Origin: CAZTTG01 sp964615935
GTDB lineage: Bacteria > Planctomycetota > UBA1135 > GCA-002686595
NCBI GenBank assembly: GCA_964615935.1
Contig: CAZTTG010000024.1
Location: 1-64,000, forward strand
DNA length: 64,000 bases
Direction: 5' to 3'
Both the position numbers and the translations under genes were made by a program. Under the pieces are notes generated by a model. The model saw only the letters and a program-made list of their open reading frames with translations, searched no databases and was not told where the DNA came from. Positions 18,405 through 26,587 of the stretch are shown here, one piece after another. How positions within the stretch are numbered: the stretch's first letter is position 1; each line of letters starts with the position of its first letter.

Positions 18405-19190
18405 ATGCACCTTCAGTTCCTCGCCAGTGGAAGCCGGGGGAACAGCGCGCTCGTCCGCGCGGGCGAGACCTCCATCCTGGTCGACGCCGGGCTCTCGAGC
18501 CGGGAGCTGGCGGCCCGCCTCGAGGTCGCCGGCTTGGCCGCGCGCCGGCTGGACCACCTGCTGATCTCCCACGGCCACCTCGACCACGCGCGCAGCGCGG
18601 GCCTGCTGGCCCAGCGCTCCGGGGCGACCCTGCACTGCGCCCAGGCCCTGATGGCCAACGCCTCGATCCGCCGCGCGCCGCGCATGAGCACGATCCGCAT
18701 CGGCGGCGAGCTCGAGCTGGCCGCCGAGGACGGCCGCGATCCGGTGCGCGTGCGACCGGTGCTGGTCCCCCACGACGCCGATCCCACCGTGGCCTACCGC
18801 CTGGAGCAGGGAGGTCGCGTGGCGGTCATCGCCACCGACATCGGCACGCCCCGACCGGTGGCCGCCGGCGCCCTCGCCGGGGCGCACGTCCTGGTGCTGG
18901 AGTTCAACCACGACCCCGATCGGCTCGCCGCGGGCCCCTACCCGGTGAACCTCAAGCGCCGGATCCGCGGCGACGGCGGACACCTCTCCAACCAGCAGGC
19001 GGCCGAGCTCCTCGCCCACCTGGCCGGTCCGCAGCTCCACACCCTGGTGCTGGCGCACCTCTCCGAGCAGAACAACACCCCCGAGCTCGCCCGCGCCTGC
19101 GCCCGCGCCGCCCTGGCGGAGCTGGGCCTGGGTCGGGTCGAGGTCCTGGTCGCCAGCCAGGACGAGGTGGGACCCAACCTCGAGGTGTGA
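18405..19190 (+). CDS. MBL-fold metallo-hydrolase (YycJ/WalJ-like)
   Basis: 261-residue metallo-beta-lactamase-fold enzyme. The N-terminal LASGSRGNSALV and the metal-binding SHGHLDH motif (about residues 61-67), a later His in VLVPHDA, the Asp in IATDIG and a C-terminal GHLSNQQAAELL plus LAHLSEQNN block match the YycJ/WalJ group, some of which are 5'-3' double-stranded DNA exonucleases. It starts 4 bases after the YfhO-like gene and is probably cotranscribed with it. The nuclease function is inferred from family resemblance only. Confidence 0.8.
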   Translation: MHLQFLASGSRGNSALVRAGETSILVDAGLSSRELAARLEVAGLAARRLDHLLISHGHLDHARSAGLLAQRSGATLHCAQALMANASIRRAPRMSTIRIGGELELAAEDGRDPVRVRPVLVPHDADPTVAYRLEQGGRVAVIATDIGTPRPVAAGALAGAHVLVLEFNHDPDRLAAGPYPVNLKRRIRGDGGHLSNQQAAELLAHLAGPQLHTLVLAHLSEQNNTPELARACARAALAELGLGRVEVLVASQDEVGPNLEV

Positions 19191-19238
19191 GGTTCGCCCG
19201 GGCGCGCTCCCACGCCCGGGCCGACTCCGGCCTTCACC

Positions 19239-19266
19239 GGGAATTTTCACTCTTTCCGCGCGTACT
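19239..19266 (+). promoter_or_regulatory. Candidate ECF-type promoter upstream of the secreted protein gene
   Basis: In the 281-base gap before the secreted protein at 19472, the sequence GGGAATTTT (19239-19247) followed 13 bases later by CGTACT (19261-19266) resembles ECF sigma promoters (GGAAYTT ... CGTC). It is also one of very few A/T-rich spots in the region. A second CGTC at 19278-19281 is too far for the normal spacing. Weak evidence; an ECF sigma gene lies about 3.5 kb away. Confidence 0.3.
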
Positions 19267-19471
19267 CGGGGGTGCTGCGTCGTTAGAGGCAGCGACCGGA
19301 TCGCGAGCCCTCCCCCACGGGCGGCGCCAGGACCCTGGCAGGCTGCAATGGGGTCGTCACCGGGGGGGACGCGAGGACCGGAGGATGATGGTGAACCGCG
19401 CGGTACGCCCGGCTCCCCCGTTCATCCACGCGACCGAGCATCGACCACGCCCCTGACAGGAGGAGTCTGGA

Positions 19472-20944
19472 ATGCACGCACGCAAGGCCGCTGGCCGTCT
19501 GGCGATCGCGACGATCTGCTGGCTCACCGCCGCGCCCCTGGCCGCGGCGGACCAGAGCGCCCTGCCCTACCAGGTCCTCGCCGATCGCTTTCGCGCCGAG
19601 CACGGAATCGAATCCGAGGTGCCGTCCGACTGCGACCTGCAGGAGACCCTGGACTCCGGTTTCGCGCGGCTCCGCGTGGGCGCCCTGGACCTTCGCTATC
19701 CCCGCAGCGCCCTGGTCGAGCGGCGCCGCGCCGACGAGCTGATCGGCATCTGCGGCGGGCTGCTCGAGCTGCAGGGGCAGTGGATCGACTGGTTCGACTC
19801 GGAGGACCCGGCCGCCGACGAGGCGCGCGCGCACCTGTTGGTCCTCTCCCGGTGGGTGCGCCGCTGGCGCGGCTCGAAGCTGGCCGGCGAGGCCCAGGGG
19901 GGAGGGCTCGACCTGGCCGCCATGGCGGGAGCCGGACCGAAGGAGCTCGACGCCCTGGCGGGCCTGGCGCGGGCCATGACCGGCGGCGCGGCCCTGGGGC
20001 TGGAGCTGGGGGAGGCCCCCTCGCGGACCCTGGTCTTCGCGCCCCAGCGCGAGGACTTCGTGGAGCTGGCGTGCTTCCTGGGCTGGCTGGACGCGCGCAA
20101 CCGTCCGGTCTACTGGCACGGCGGAGTGGCCGGCTGGACGGAGCTGTGGTGGAACGAGCTGCAGGTGATCGCCCTCGAGTACCCCGGCGTCTCGCCCTCG
20201 CCGGGCAGCTGGCGCCAGGGCATCCCCATGGATTCGCGCGAGGAGAGCGGCCTCCTGCAGCACGTGCTGCAGCGCGCCGCCCACGAGCAGGCCTGGCACG
20301 CCTTCGGCCGCGGGCTGTCGCCGGTCTTCGAGGCGGGCCTGGCGCAGAACGCGGTGATCGCCCTGCTCGGGCAGAACAACACCCGCTCGGGCGGGAGCGC
20401 CCGCGGCAACCAGACCCGGGCCTACGAGATGTTCGTCCCCGGCGGCCTCTCCGAGGGCGGCGTGCTGCCGCCCCAGAACGCCGACAGCGCCTGGCGGGAG
20501 GCGCTCGGCGCGGACTGGTTCGTCAAGGCCCTGCGGGCGGGACAGCGGCGGGGCGCCAAGGAGGGCCAGCGCCGCGGCGACCGGCTGGCGCAGTTCGCCC
20601 TGACCGCGCCCGGCGCCTCCCGCGCCTTCGTCGTGCACGCCCCCTTCCTGGGCTCGGAGGCCGGCTCCGCCGCCGTCCCGCCGGATCGCTACCTCCCCGA
20701 CTACCTCGAGTTCTTCCGCGCCTACAAGAGCGCCTTCGTCCGCTGGCTGGAGACCGCCGCCGGGGGCAGCGCACGCGCCTCGCGGGCGAAGTTCTCCAAG
20801 CTCCTCGCCCTGACCGCGACCCTCGATGGCCAGGACGCCTTCGAGCGGGCGGCGGAGCAGGTCTATGGCCTGCCGCTGTCGGCGGCCTCCCGCGAGGAGC
20901 CCAGCCTGGAGTGGGAGTTCCTGGCCTGGCTCGCGCGCCGGTAG
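19472..20944 (+). CDS. Secreted protein of unknown function
   Basis: 490-residue protein that I do not recognise. A clear signal peptide covers about residues 1-26 (cleavage near LAAAD). The mature part is soluble and rich in Trp and Ala; notable segments are a WYWHGG-like YWHGGVAGWTELWWNELQVIALEYPG, a GQNNTRSGG stretch, HEQAWHAFGRG and a conserved-looking C-terminus LEWEFLAWLARR. No HExxH zinc motif or other catalytic signature was found. It is preceded by a strong ribosome-binding site (AGGAGG, 19458-19463) and a possible ECF-type promoter. It is monocistronic: the next gene converges on it 27 bases downstream. Confidence 0.75.
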   Translation: MHARKAAGRLAIATICWLTAAPLAAADQSALPYQVLADRFRAEHGIESEVPSDCDLQETLDSGFARLRVGALDLRYPRSALVERRRADELIGICGGLLELQGQWIDWFDSEDPAADEARAHLLVLSRWVRRWRGSKLAGEAQGGGLDLAAMAGAGPKELDALAGLARAMTGGAALGLELGEAPSRTLVFAPQREDFVELACFLGWLDARNRPVYWHGGVAGWTELWWNELQVIALEYPGVSPSPGSWRQGIPMDSREESGLLQHVLQRAAHEQAWHAFGRGLSPVFEAGLAQNAVIALLGQNNTRSGGSARGNQTRAYEMFVPGGLSEGGVLPPQNADSAWREALGADWFVKALRAGQRRGAKEGQRRGDRLAQFALTAPGASRAFVVHAPFLGSEAGSAAVPPDRYLPDYLEFFRAYKSAFVRWLETAAGGSARASRAKFSKLLALTATLDGQDAFERAAEQVYGLPLSAASREEPSLEWEFLAWLARR

Positions 20945-20971
20945 CCCCCGGGCGGAGCCCCTCGGCCGGGC

Positions 20972-22330
20972 TCAATCCTCGCCGGGCTCCTCGAGCTGGA
21001 CGGTGACGCGGGTGGTCTCACCCGAGACCAGGTCGGCCCAGGCGTAGCGGCGCTCGCCTCCCCAGGGGGCCTCGTTCAGCGGCATCCGGTAGTCCGGGTG
21101 GTGCACGTAGACGAACTCGTCCTCCTCGGAGGGCAGGTCGTCGAGCGAGGCGATGCCCCGCGCGTCGCTGGTCGCCTTGAACTCGCGGTTCAGGAAGAAG
21201 TCCGAGTCCCCGCAGGTCCAGTACACGTTGGGCGAGAGGATGAGCCGCGCGCCCGGGAGGGGCTCGCCCCCGGGGTCCAGGACGGTCACCTCGAGGCTGG
21301 CCGTCGGCTCCATCCGCAGCACGAAGGGCTCCTCGAGGGCGCCCGGATCCACCTGCTGGATCCAGCGGTCGACCACCTGCCCCTCCGCCGGTGGGGCCGG
21401 CCCGCTCGAGGCCCAGCCGCGGCACAGGCCGATGATCTCGCCCTGGCCCGGGGGCAGACCGCCGAGCTCGAAGGTCCCGTCGGCGGCCACGTCGGCCTCG
21501 AAGCACCGCGCCAGGATCGGCCCCTCGCCGTCCACTCCGGTGTAGATGCAGAGCTCGACCTGGCCCTCCTCCACCGGACGCGGCACGCTCGGATCGAGCG
21601 CGCCCCGAAGGCGGCGCGGGGGCAGCAATTCGAGATGCAGCTCCTTCAGCTCCTCCTCGGCCAGGGTGAACTGCACGATCTCGCTGCACCACGGGTCGCC
21701 GGGCCGGCCCTCGAAGCTCAGGCAGATCGCGTGCACGCCCGGACGGATCTTGTCGCAGGAGAGGCGGCCGTCCGCGATCGGCATCCACTCCTCGAACCCG
21801 ATCTCTCCCCGATCGCTGAGATGCGGCACCACCTCGGCGATCACCCGCTCGGGCGAGTCGATCCAGCCGGAGACGATCAGGAAGGAGCCGCGCTTGAGGA
21901 CCACCCGGCACTCGCCCTCGCCGGCGGGAAAGCCGCCTTCCCGGTAGGGAACGTAGTCGGGGTGCTCGACGTCGAAGGCCACCCGGTTCACCGGCGACCA
22001 GGCAGCGGTGGTCTGGAACCATAGGGGATGGCGCAGCCGGGCGCGGCCGTCGGGCCCGGTGGTGGCCTTCGAGGGCTCCCCCGACCAGGAGTACCAGTCC
22101 CCCGAGAGGGCGTCCGTCCGCAGCCCGGCCCCCTGGATCTCGGCGCCGACCACCGGGTATCCCAGGCTGGTCACCACGCGGATGTCGAGGAAGGCCTGCT
22201 CTCCGCGGTCGATGGGCGGGCCCGGCTCGACGATCCCGCTCGGGGGATCCTCGGGGGCTGCCGGGCGGTGGTGGCCAGGACGAGGACGGTCGAGAGGATG
22301 GTCTTCTTCACGAGGAGGGACATGGCCCAT
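20972..22330 (-). CDS. Carboxypeptidase-regulatory-like domain protein, probably the C-terminal half of the sigma-factor gene
   Basis: About 427 residues from the point where sensible protein begins (near 22257) to the stop at 20972. Two or more beta-sandwich repeats of the carboxypeptidase-regulatory/transthyretin type are visible: FLDIRVVTSLGYPVVGAEI near the start and LEVTVLDPGGEPLPGARLI later. Such domains are usually extracellular. The only upstream ATG in frame (22330) would translate the sigma gene's membrane segment in the wrong frame and gives no signal peptide. A single missing base in one of two C5 runs (plus-strand G5 at 22253-22257 or 22242-22246) would join it in frame to the sigma factor upstream, giving an export anchor. 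Annotated separately because the frame is broken in this assembly. Confidence 0.6.
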   Translation of the reverse strand: MGHVPPREEDHPLDRPRPGHHRPAAPEDPPSGIVEPGPPIDRGEQAFLDIRVVTSLGYPVVGAEIQGAGLRTDALSGDWYSWSGEPSKATTGPDGRARLRHPLWFQTTAAWSPVNRVAFDVEHPDYVPYREGGFPAGEGECRVVLKRGSFLIVSGWIDSPERVIAEVVPHLSDRGEIGFEEWMPIADGRLSCDKIRPGVHAICLSFEGRPGDPWCSEIVQFTLAEEELKELHLELLPPRRLRGALDPSVPRPVEEGQVELCIYTGVDGEGPILARCFEADVAADGTFELGGLPPGQGEIIGLCRGWASSGPAPPAEGQVVDRWIQQVDPGALEEPFVLRMEPTASLEVTVLDPGGEPLPGARLILSPNVYWTCGDSDFFLNREFKATSDARGIASLDDLPSEEDEFVYVHHPDYRMPLNEAPWGGERRYAWADLVSGETTRVTVQLEEPGED

Positions 22331-22932
22331 CGGGCGGCAGGAGAGAGGGAGAGGCCCGCGGGGGGCGGCACGACGCCGCCCGCACCACCGGAAGCCAGGG
22401 TCCCCAGCGCGGCCAGGAAGGCGGCCGGCTGCTGACCCGTCTCCCGGCGCAACCCGTTGCGCAGTTGATCGAGCCCGCGTCGCAGGCGCGTGCGCACGGT
22501 GGCGTGCGGAAGCTCGAGGTGGTGCGCGATCCGCGCCGCGCTCTCCCCCTGCAGGTAGTGGCGCAGGACCACCTCGCGGTAGGCCTCCGGCAGTCCCAGG
22601 ACCGCGCTGACCAGGCGCTGGTGCAACTCCATGCGCTCCACCAGGCTGGCGGTGTCCGGCTCCTCCAGGGGCCGGGCGCTCTCGCGCTCGCGTGACTCCC
22701 GCCGCTCCCTCCGGCGCAGCCCCAGGGCGGCGCGGTTGCGCAGGACGCGGGCCAGCCACGCGCGCATTCCGCTGCCCGCAGCGGGGCGCCCCTCGAGGGC
22801 TGCGAGCCAGGTCTCCTGGACCAGGTCCTGGGCCCGGCTCTCGTCCCTCGCCAGGCGTCGCGCCAGCTTCTGCACGAAGTCCACGTGCTCGAGCAGCTCG
22901 CCTGCGTCCAGATTCGGGGTGGGATCGACCAT
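22171..22932 (-). CDS. ECF RNA polymerase sigma factor with C-terminal membrane segment
   Basis: ECF-type sigma-70 factor. Sigma region 2 lies at about residues 18-85 (DFVQKLARRLARDESRAQDLVQETWLA) and region 4 at about 112-170 (LPEAYREVVLRHYLQGESAARIAHHLELPHATVRTRLRRG), a classic helix-turn-helix. After an Ala/Gly/Pro linker comes a Lys-Lys-flanked hydrophobic helix (KKTILSTVLVLATTA, about residues 205-219), which could anchor the protein in the membrane. The last 27 residues, after the G5 run at 22253-22257, look out of frame; a -1 shift there continues into the regulatory-domain protein. Membrane-tethered sigma factors with C-terminal extensions are known in Planctomycetota. No separate anti-sigma gene is adjacent, which fits self-regulation by the C-terminal part. 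Confidence 0.85.
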   Translation of the reverse strand: MVDPTPNLDAGELLEHVDFVQKLARRLARDESRAQDLVQETWLAALEGRPAAGSGMRAWLARVLRNRAALGLRRRERRESRERESARPLEEPDTASLVERMELHQRLVSAVLGLPEAYREVVLRHYLQGESAARIAHHLELPHATVRTRLRRGLDQLRNGLRRETGQQPAAFLAALGTLASGGAGGVVPPPAGLSLSPAARWAMSLLVKKTILSTVLVLATTARQPPRIPRAGSSSRARPSTAESRPSSTSAW

Positions 22933-23096
22933 GCTTCCAACCGTCGTATTGCCGCGGCGCCCGGATGCGATCCACGAATCCGGGGAAAAGGCCCGAACCC
23001 CATCCGGCGGACCCGCGGGCGCGGCCGCGGGGGCGGTCCTTGTCCCCCGCCGGGCCGCGTGGGATGCTGCGGGAGGCCGATCCGCGGCCTCCCCCC

Positions 23097-23660
23097 ATGA
23101 GCCGTCTCCGAAGCCTCCTGCGCCGCGCCAGTCTCCCTCGGGGCCGCCGAGGGCGGTTCATCGCACTGCTGGTCCTCGGCGGAGGCGGCCTGCTGCTCCT
23201 GGCGTCGGCCGGGCTCGCGCGCCTGCTCCAGATCCACGTCCGGATCGATCCGGGCATGATCCTCCTGGGCGCCGCGGCGGTGATCACCAGCCTGACCCTC
23301 TTCCTCTGGCTCGAGCGCCGCCCCCTCGCCGACCCCGTGGTCACGGTCAACTACGACTTCCGGCTGGTGCAGCCGGCCCTGCCGCTGGGGCGCTACCGCC
23401 TGCTCCTGGAGATCTTCTACGACGTCGAGCGGGGGGGGCGGCGAGAGCGCTCGCGCCAGGCCCGAATCGACCTGCAGTTCCGGCGCCAGGACCACCCCGA
23501 GATCCTGGAGTGGTGCAGCTCGCAGATCGCGGGCTTCCTGCACAGCCACGAGCGCCTGGCCGCTCGCCGCTGGCCCCGGGCTGAGGTGGCCAGCGGTCCG
23601 CCGCCCACTCCCCTCGAGCTGCGGCGCAGCCTGAGCGCCGTCGCCACGACCGAAAGCTGA
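23097..23660 (+). CDS. Small membrane protein, function unknown
   Basis: 187-residue protein with an Arg-rich cytoplasmic N-terminus (MSRLRSLLRRASLPRGRRGR) followed by two hydrophobic helices (about 21-43 and 54-71), then a soluble domain of about 115 residues that includes YDFRLVQPALPLGRYRLLLEIFYDVE. I do not recognise the family. The ATG at 23097 follows a C-rich stretch; reading further upstream in frame only gives the antisense of the sigma factor. It ends 6 bases before the nitroreductase gene, so the two may be cotranscribed. Confidence 0.6.
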   Translation: MSRLRSLLRRASLPRGRRGRFIALLVLGGGGLLLLASAGLARLLQIHVRIDPGMILLGAAAVITSLTLFLWLERRPLADPVVTVNYDFRLVQPALPLGRYRLLLEIFYDVERGGRRERSRQARIDLQFRRQDHPEILEWCSSQIAGFLHSHERLAARRWPRAEVASGPPPTPLELRRSLSAVATTES

Positions 23661-23666
23661 GCGCCC

Positions 23667-24413
23667 ATGGCGAGCCCCTCCGCGAGCTCCACCCTCGAGC
23701 TGATGGCCTCCCACCGCTCCGTGCGCGAGTACCGGGACGGCGAGCTGGACGAGGCCGCGGTGCGCGCGGCGGTCGCGGCCGCGCAGCAGGCCGCCACCTC
23801 CGCCAACGTCCAGGCCTACTGCCTCCTGCGGATCACCGATCCGGACGAGCGGCAGCGGCTGGCCGAGCTCGCCGGGGGGCAGGCGCAGGTCGCCCGCTCG
23901 GGCGCCTTCTTCGTCGTGTGCGGAGACCTGCGGCGGCACCGCCTGGTGGCGCAGGACGCGGGGGCGCCCAGCGTCCGCAACCTGGAGGTGTTCCTGCTGG
24001 CGGCCATCGACGCCAGCCTCTTCGCTCAGAACCTGGTGCTGGCCTTCGAGTCCCGGGACCTGGGCACCTGCTACATCGGCGGTCTGCGCAACCGCCTGCC
24101 CGAGGTGGACGCCCTGCTGGAGCTCCCCGAGGGAGTGCTGCCCTTCTTCGGCCTGTGCGTCGGCGAGCCCGCGGGCGACTCCGGCCTCCGGCCCCGCCTC
24201 CCCCTGGACGCGGTCTACTTCCACGACCGCTACCCCTCCGACGAGCGCATGCGCGAGCTGGTGGCCGAGTACGACGCCACCATGGGCGAGTACTACGAGC
24301 GGCGCGGCAAGCCGGGCCACGACTGGAGCGGGGCCCTGTGGCGCATGTTCCGCGAGGCGCGGCGGACGGATCTGGCCGGGTACTACCGCTCCAAGGGCGC
24401 CGGCCTGGACTAG
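23667..24413 (+). CDS. NADPH-dependent nitroreductase family oxidoreductase (NfsA-like)
   Basis: 248-residue FMN-dependent oxidoreductase of the nitroreductase superfamily. The N-terminal HRSVREYRDGELD and the FMN-binding AAQQAATSANVQAY are typical, with the second FMN block in FESRDLGTCYIGGLRN and a C-terminal extension (about 185-248, including HDWSGALWRMF) characteristic of the NfsA/FRP subgroup. It would use NADPH to reduce flavin, quinones or nitro compounds. It is probably cotranscribed with the small membrane protein upstream. Confidence 0.85.
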   Translation: MASPSASSTLELMASHRSVREYRDGELDEAAVRAAVAAAQQAATSANVQAYCLLRITDPDERQRLAELAGGQAQVARSGAFFVVCGDLRRHRLVAQDAGAPSVRNLEVFLLAAIDASLFAQNLVLAFESRDLGTCYIGGLRNRLPEVDALLELPEGVLPFFGLCVGEPAGDSGLRPRLPLDAVYFHDRYPSDERMRELVAEYDATMGEYYERRGKPGHDWSGALWRMFREARRTDLAGYYRSKGAGLD

Positions 24414-24553
24414 TGTCCCGGCGGCGGGGAGCGTCCTCCCGGCCGCTTTCGATAAGCCGGGCTGCTCGACAGGGCTATCCATAAGTAGTAGAAGAAATGC
24501 CGTCCCCGGCCGAAGGTGGTCTCGGCCGGATGCACCGGCGGAAAGGACGTGCC

Positions 24554-26587
24554 ATGAAGACCACCGTCAGCCGGCTCGCCGTCGCGAGCCTCGTCGCCCT
24601 GCTCGCCGCCGGCGGAGCGGCCCGGGCCCAGACGACCGGCGCCGAGGAGGAGGACCTCGCCCCGGCCGCCGCGACCGGAGAGCTCCACCTCCGCGATCAC
24701 CTCGTGCGCGCGGTGATCCACAACGGCTTCGCCACCACCGAGGTGGAGCAGCTCCTGGTCAACCCCACCGCCCGCGACCTCGAGGCCGAGTGGTGCTTTC
24801 CCCTGCCCGAGGAGGCCTCGCTCTCCGAGCTCTCCCTGTGGATCGCGGGCCAGCCCGTGGTCGGGGAGGTGGTCGAGAAGGAGGAGGCCCGCCGCATCTA
24901 CGAGGAGGAGCGCTCCACCGGCGGGGACGCCGGCCTGGCCGAGCAGGAGTCCTTCCTGTACCTGCGGGTGGCCGTGGCCCGGGTGCCGGCCGGGGGCGAG
25001 CTGCGGGTGCGCATCGTCTACTTCCAGCCCCTCGACGTCGACTCGGGTGTGGGGCGCTACCTGTACCCCCTCCAGGAGGGCGGCACCGACGACATGAACC
25101 GCTCCTTCTGGACCATGGACCGCGAGGCCCGGGGCCGGCTCAGCTTCGAGGTGACGCTGCAGACCGCCTTCCCGGTCGACGGCCTGCACAGTCCCAGCCA
25201 CCCCGGCTTCCAGGCCGCCGAGGTCGCCGCCGGGACCTGGATCGGCCGGTGGGAGTCCTCTCCCGCCACCCTGGACCGCGACTTCGTGCTGCTCTACCGC
25301 CTGCGCTCCGACGTGCCCGCCCGGGTGGAGCTCCTGACCCACCGGCGGCCGGGCGCTGTGGAGGGCACCTTCATGGCGGTGGTGACCCCCGGCTCGGACC
25401 TGGCCCCCATCGAGGCCGGCACGGACTGGGTGTTCGTGCTCGACGTGTCGGGCTCCATGGCGGGCGAGAAGATGCGCACCCTGGCCCGCGGGGCCGGCGA
25501 GGCCCTGGAGGGGATGCAGCCCGGCGACCGCTTCCAGGTGGTCACCTTCAACGATCGGGCCCACCGCATCACCCGCGGCTGGGTGGAGCCCACCGGGGTC
25601 GACCTGGACCGGCTCGCGCAGGCGGTGTACCGGCTCGAGGCCGGCGGGGGAACCGACGTCTACGCCGCCCTGGAGACCGCCTACGACCTGCTCGACGCCG
25701 ATCGCCCCTCGGCCCTGATCCTGATCAGCGACGGGGTCTGCAACGTCGGCCACACCGAGTACCGCGACTTCGCCGAGCTCGCCCGCGAGCACGACGTGCG
25801 CCTGTTCACCTTCGTCATGGGCAACGGCGCCAACCAGCGCCTCCTGGGCGACCTGGCGGTGCTCTCCGGCGGCTTCGCCAAGTCGGTCTCGATGCAGGAC
25901 GAGGTCGGGGCCCACCTGATGCTGGCCCGCGATCGCATGACGCACCAGGCCCTGCACGGGGTGGAGGTCGACCTCCCCGGCGCCACGGTCATGCACCCCG
26001 AGCTCCTGCCCAGCCTGTACCTGGGCCAGCAGCTGGTGGTCTTCGGCCGCTACGATCGGCCGGGCCCCTCGCAGCTCGAGGTGCGCGCGAAGATCTCCGG
26101 CCGGCCGGCCAGCTGGCGCGTCCCGGTCGAGCTCCCGGCGGTGGACGAGAGCCACCCCGAGATCGAACGGCTCTACGCCCTGGCGGCCATCGCCGACCTC
26201 GAGCGCCAGGCCTGGCTGCGCACCGGGGACGAGGCCGAGGCCCGCTCGGCGGTGGTGGACATGGCGCTGCGCTACTCGCTGGTGACCGACCACACCTCCA
26301 TGGTGGTGGTGGCCGAGTCGCGCAAGGCGGCCTGGGGCCTCGGCGACGACAACGCCCGCCGGCGCGCCGACGAGCGCTCGGCGGCGGCCCGCCGCGAGGC
26401 GGGAGAGGGCGACGTCCAGGTGCGGACCGACGGCGAGCCCCTGGCCGGCCGGCGGGCGGCCCACGCCCCCAGCCGGGCGCAGGAGCGCTCGCGGGGAGGT
26501 GGCCGCGGGGCGGGGGCCGTGGGACCCCTGCACCTGCTGCTCGCCGCGGCGATGGCAGGCCTCGCGCTCCGCCGCAGGGTGCGATGA
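24554..26587 (+). CDS. VIT and VWA domain surface protein with GlyGly-CTERM-like tail
   Basis: 677-residue exported protein. It has a signal peptide (residues 1-26, ending ARAQ), a VIT domain (about 40-170, related to inter-alpha-trypsin inhibitor), a von Willebrand factor A domain with the MIDAS motif DVSGSM (Asp297) and a downstream TDVYAAL, then a C-terminal domain, a Ser/Arg/Gly-rich linker and a tripartite tail: GGGRGAG, a hydrophobic helix (LHLLLAAAMAGLAL) and RRRVR. This tail fits a GlyGly-CTERM sorting signal, which is cut by a rhombosortase. The next gene, overlapping by ATGA, encodes such a protease. The start at 24554 keeps the signal peptide; an ATG 57 bases upstream would bury it. 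The role is probably adhesion or a metal-dependent ligand at the cell surface. Confidence 0.85.
   Translation: MKTTVSRLAVASLVALLAAGGAARAQTTGAEEEDLAPAAATGELHLRDHLVRAVIHNGFATTEVEQLLVNPTARDLEAEWCFPLPEEASLSELSLWIAGQPVVGEVVEKEEARRIYEEERSTGGDAGLAEQESFLYLRVAVARVPAGGELRVRIVYFQPLDVDSGVGRYLYPLQEGGTDDMNRSFWTMDREARGRLSFEVTLQTAFPVDGLHSPSHPGFQAAEVAAGTWIGRWESSPATLDRDFVLLYRLRSDVPARVELLTHRRPGAVEGTFMAVVTPGSDLAPIEAGTDWVFVLDVSGSMAGEKMRTLARGAGEALEGMQPGDRFQVVTFNDRAHRITRGWVEPTGVDLDRLAQAVYRLEAGGGTDVYAALETAYDLLDADRPSALILISDGVCNVGHTEYRDFAELAREHDVRLFTFVMGNGANQRLLGDLAVLSGGFAKSVSMQDEVGAHLMLARDRMTHQALHGVEVDLPGATVMHPELLPSLYLGQQLVVFGRYDRPGPSQLEVRAKISGRPASWRVPVELPAVDESHPEIERLYALAAIADLERQAWLRTGDEAEARSAVVDMALRYSLVTDHTSMVVVAESRKAAWGLGDDNARRRADERSAAARREAGEGDVQVRTDGEPLAGRRAAHAPSRAQERSRGGGRGAGAVGPLHLLLAAAMAGLALRRRVR

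Noticed and set aside
22692..23096. N-terminal extension of the small membrane protein
   Set aside because: This part is the antisense of the sigma factor, is low-complexity, and a good ATG is present at 23097.
24414..24553. A/T-richer stretch before the VIT-VWA gene as a promoter
   Set aside because: Contains TATCCATAAG but no -35 at an acceptable distance; left unannotated.
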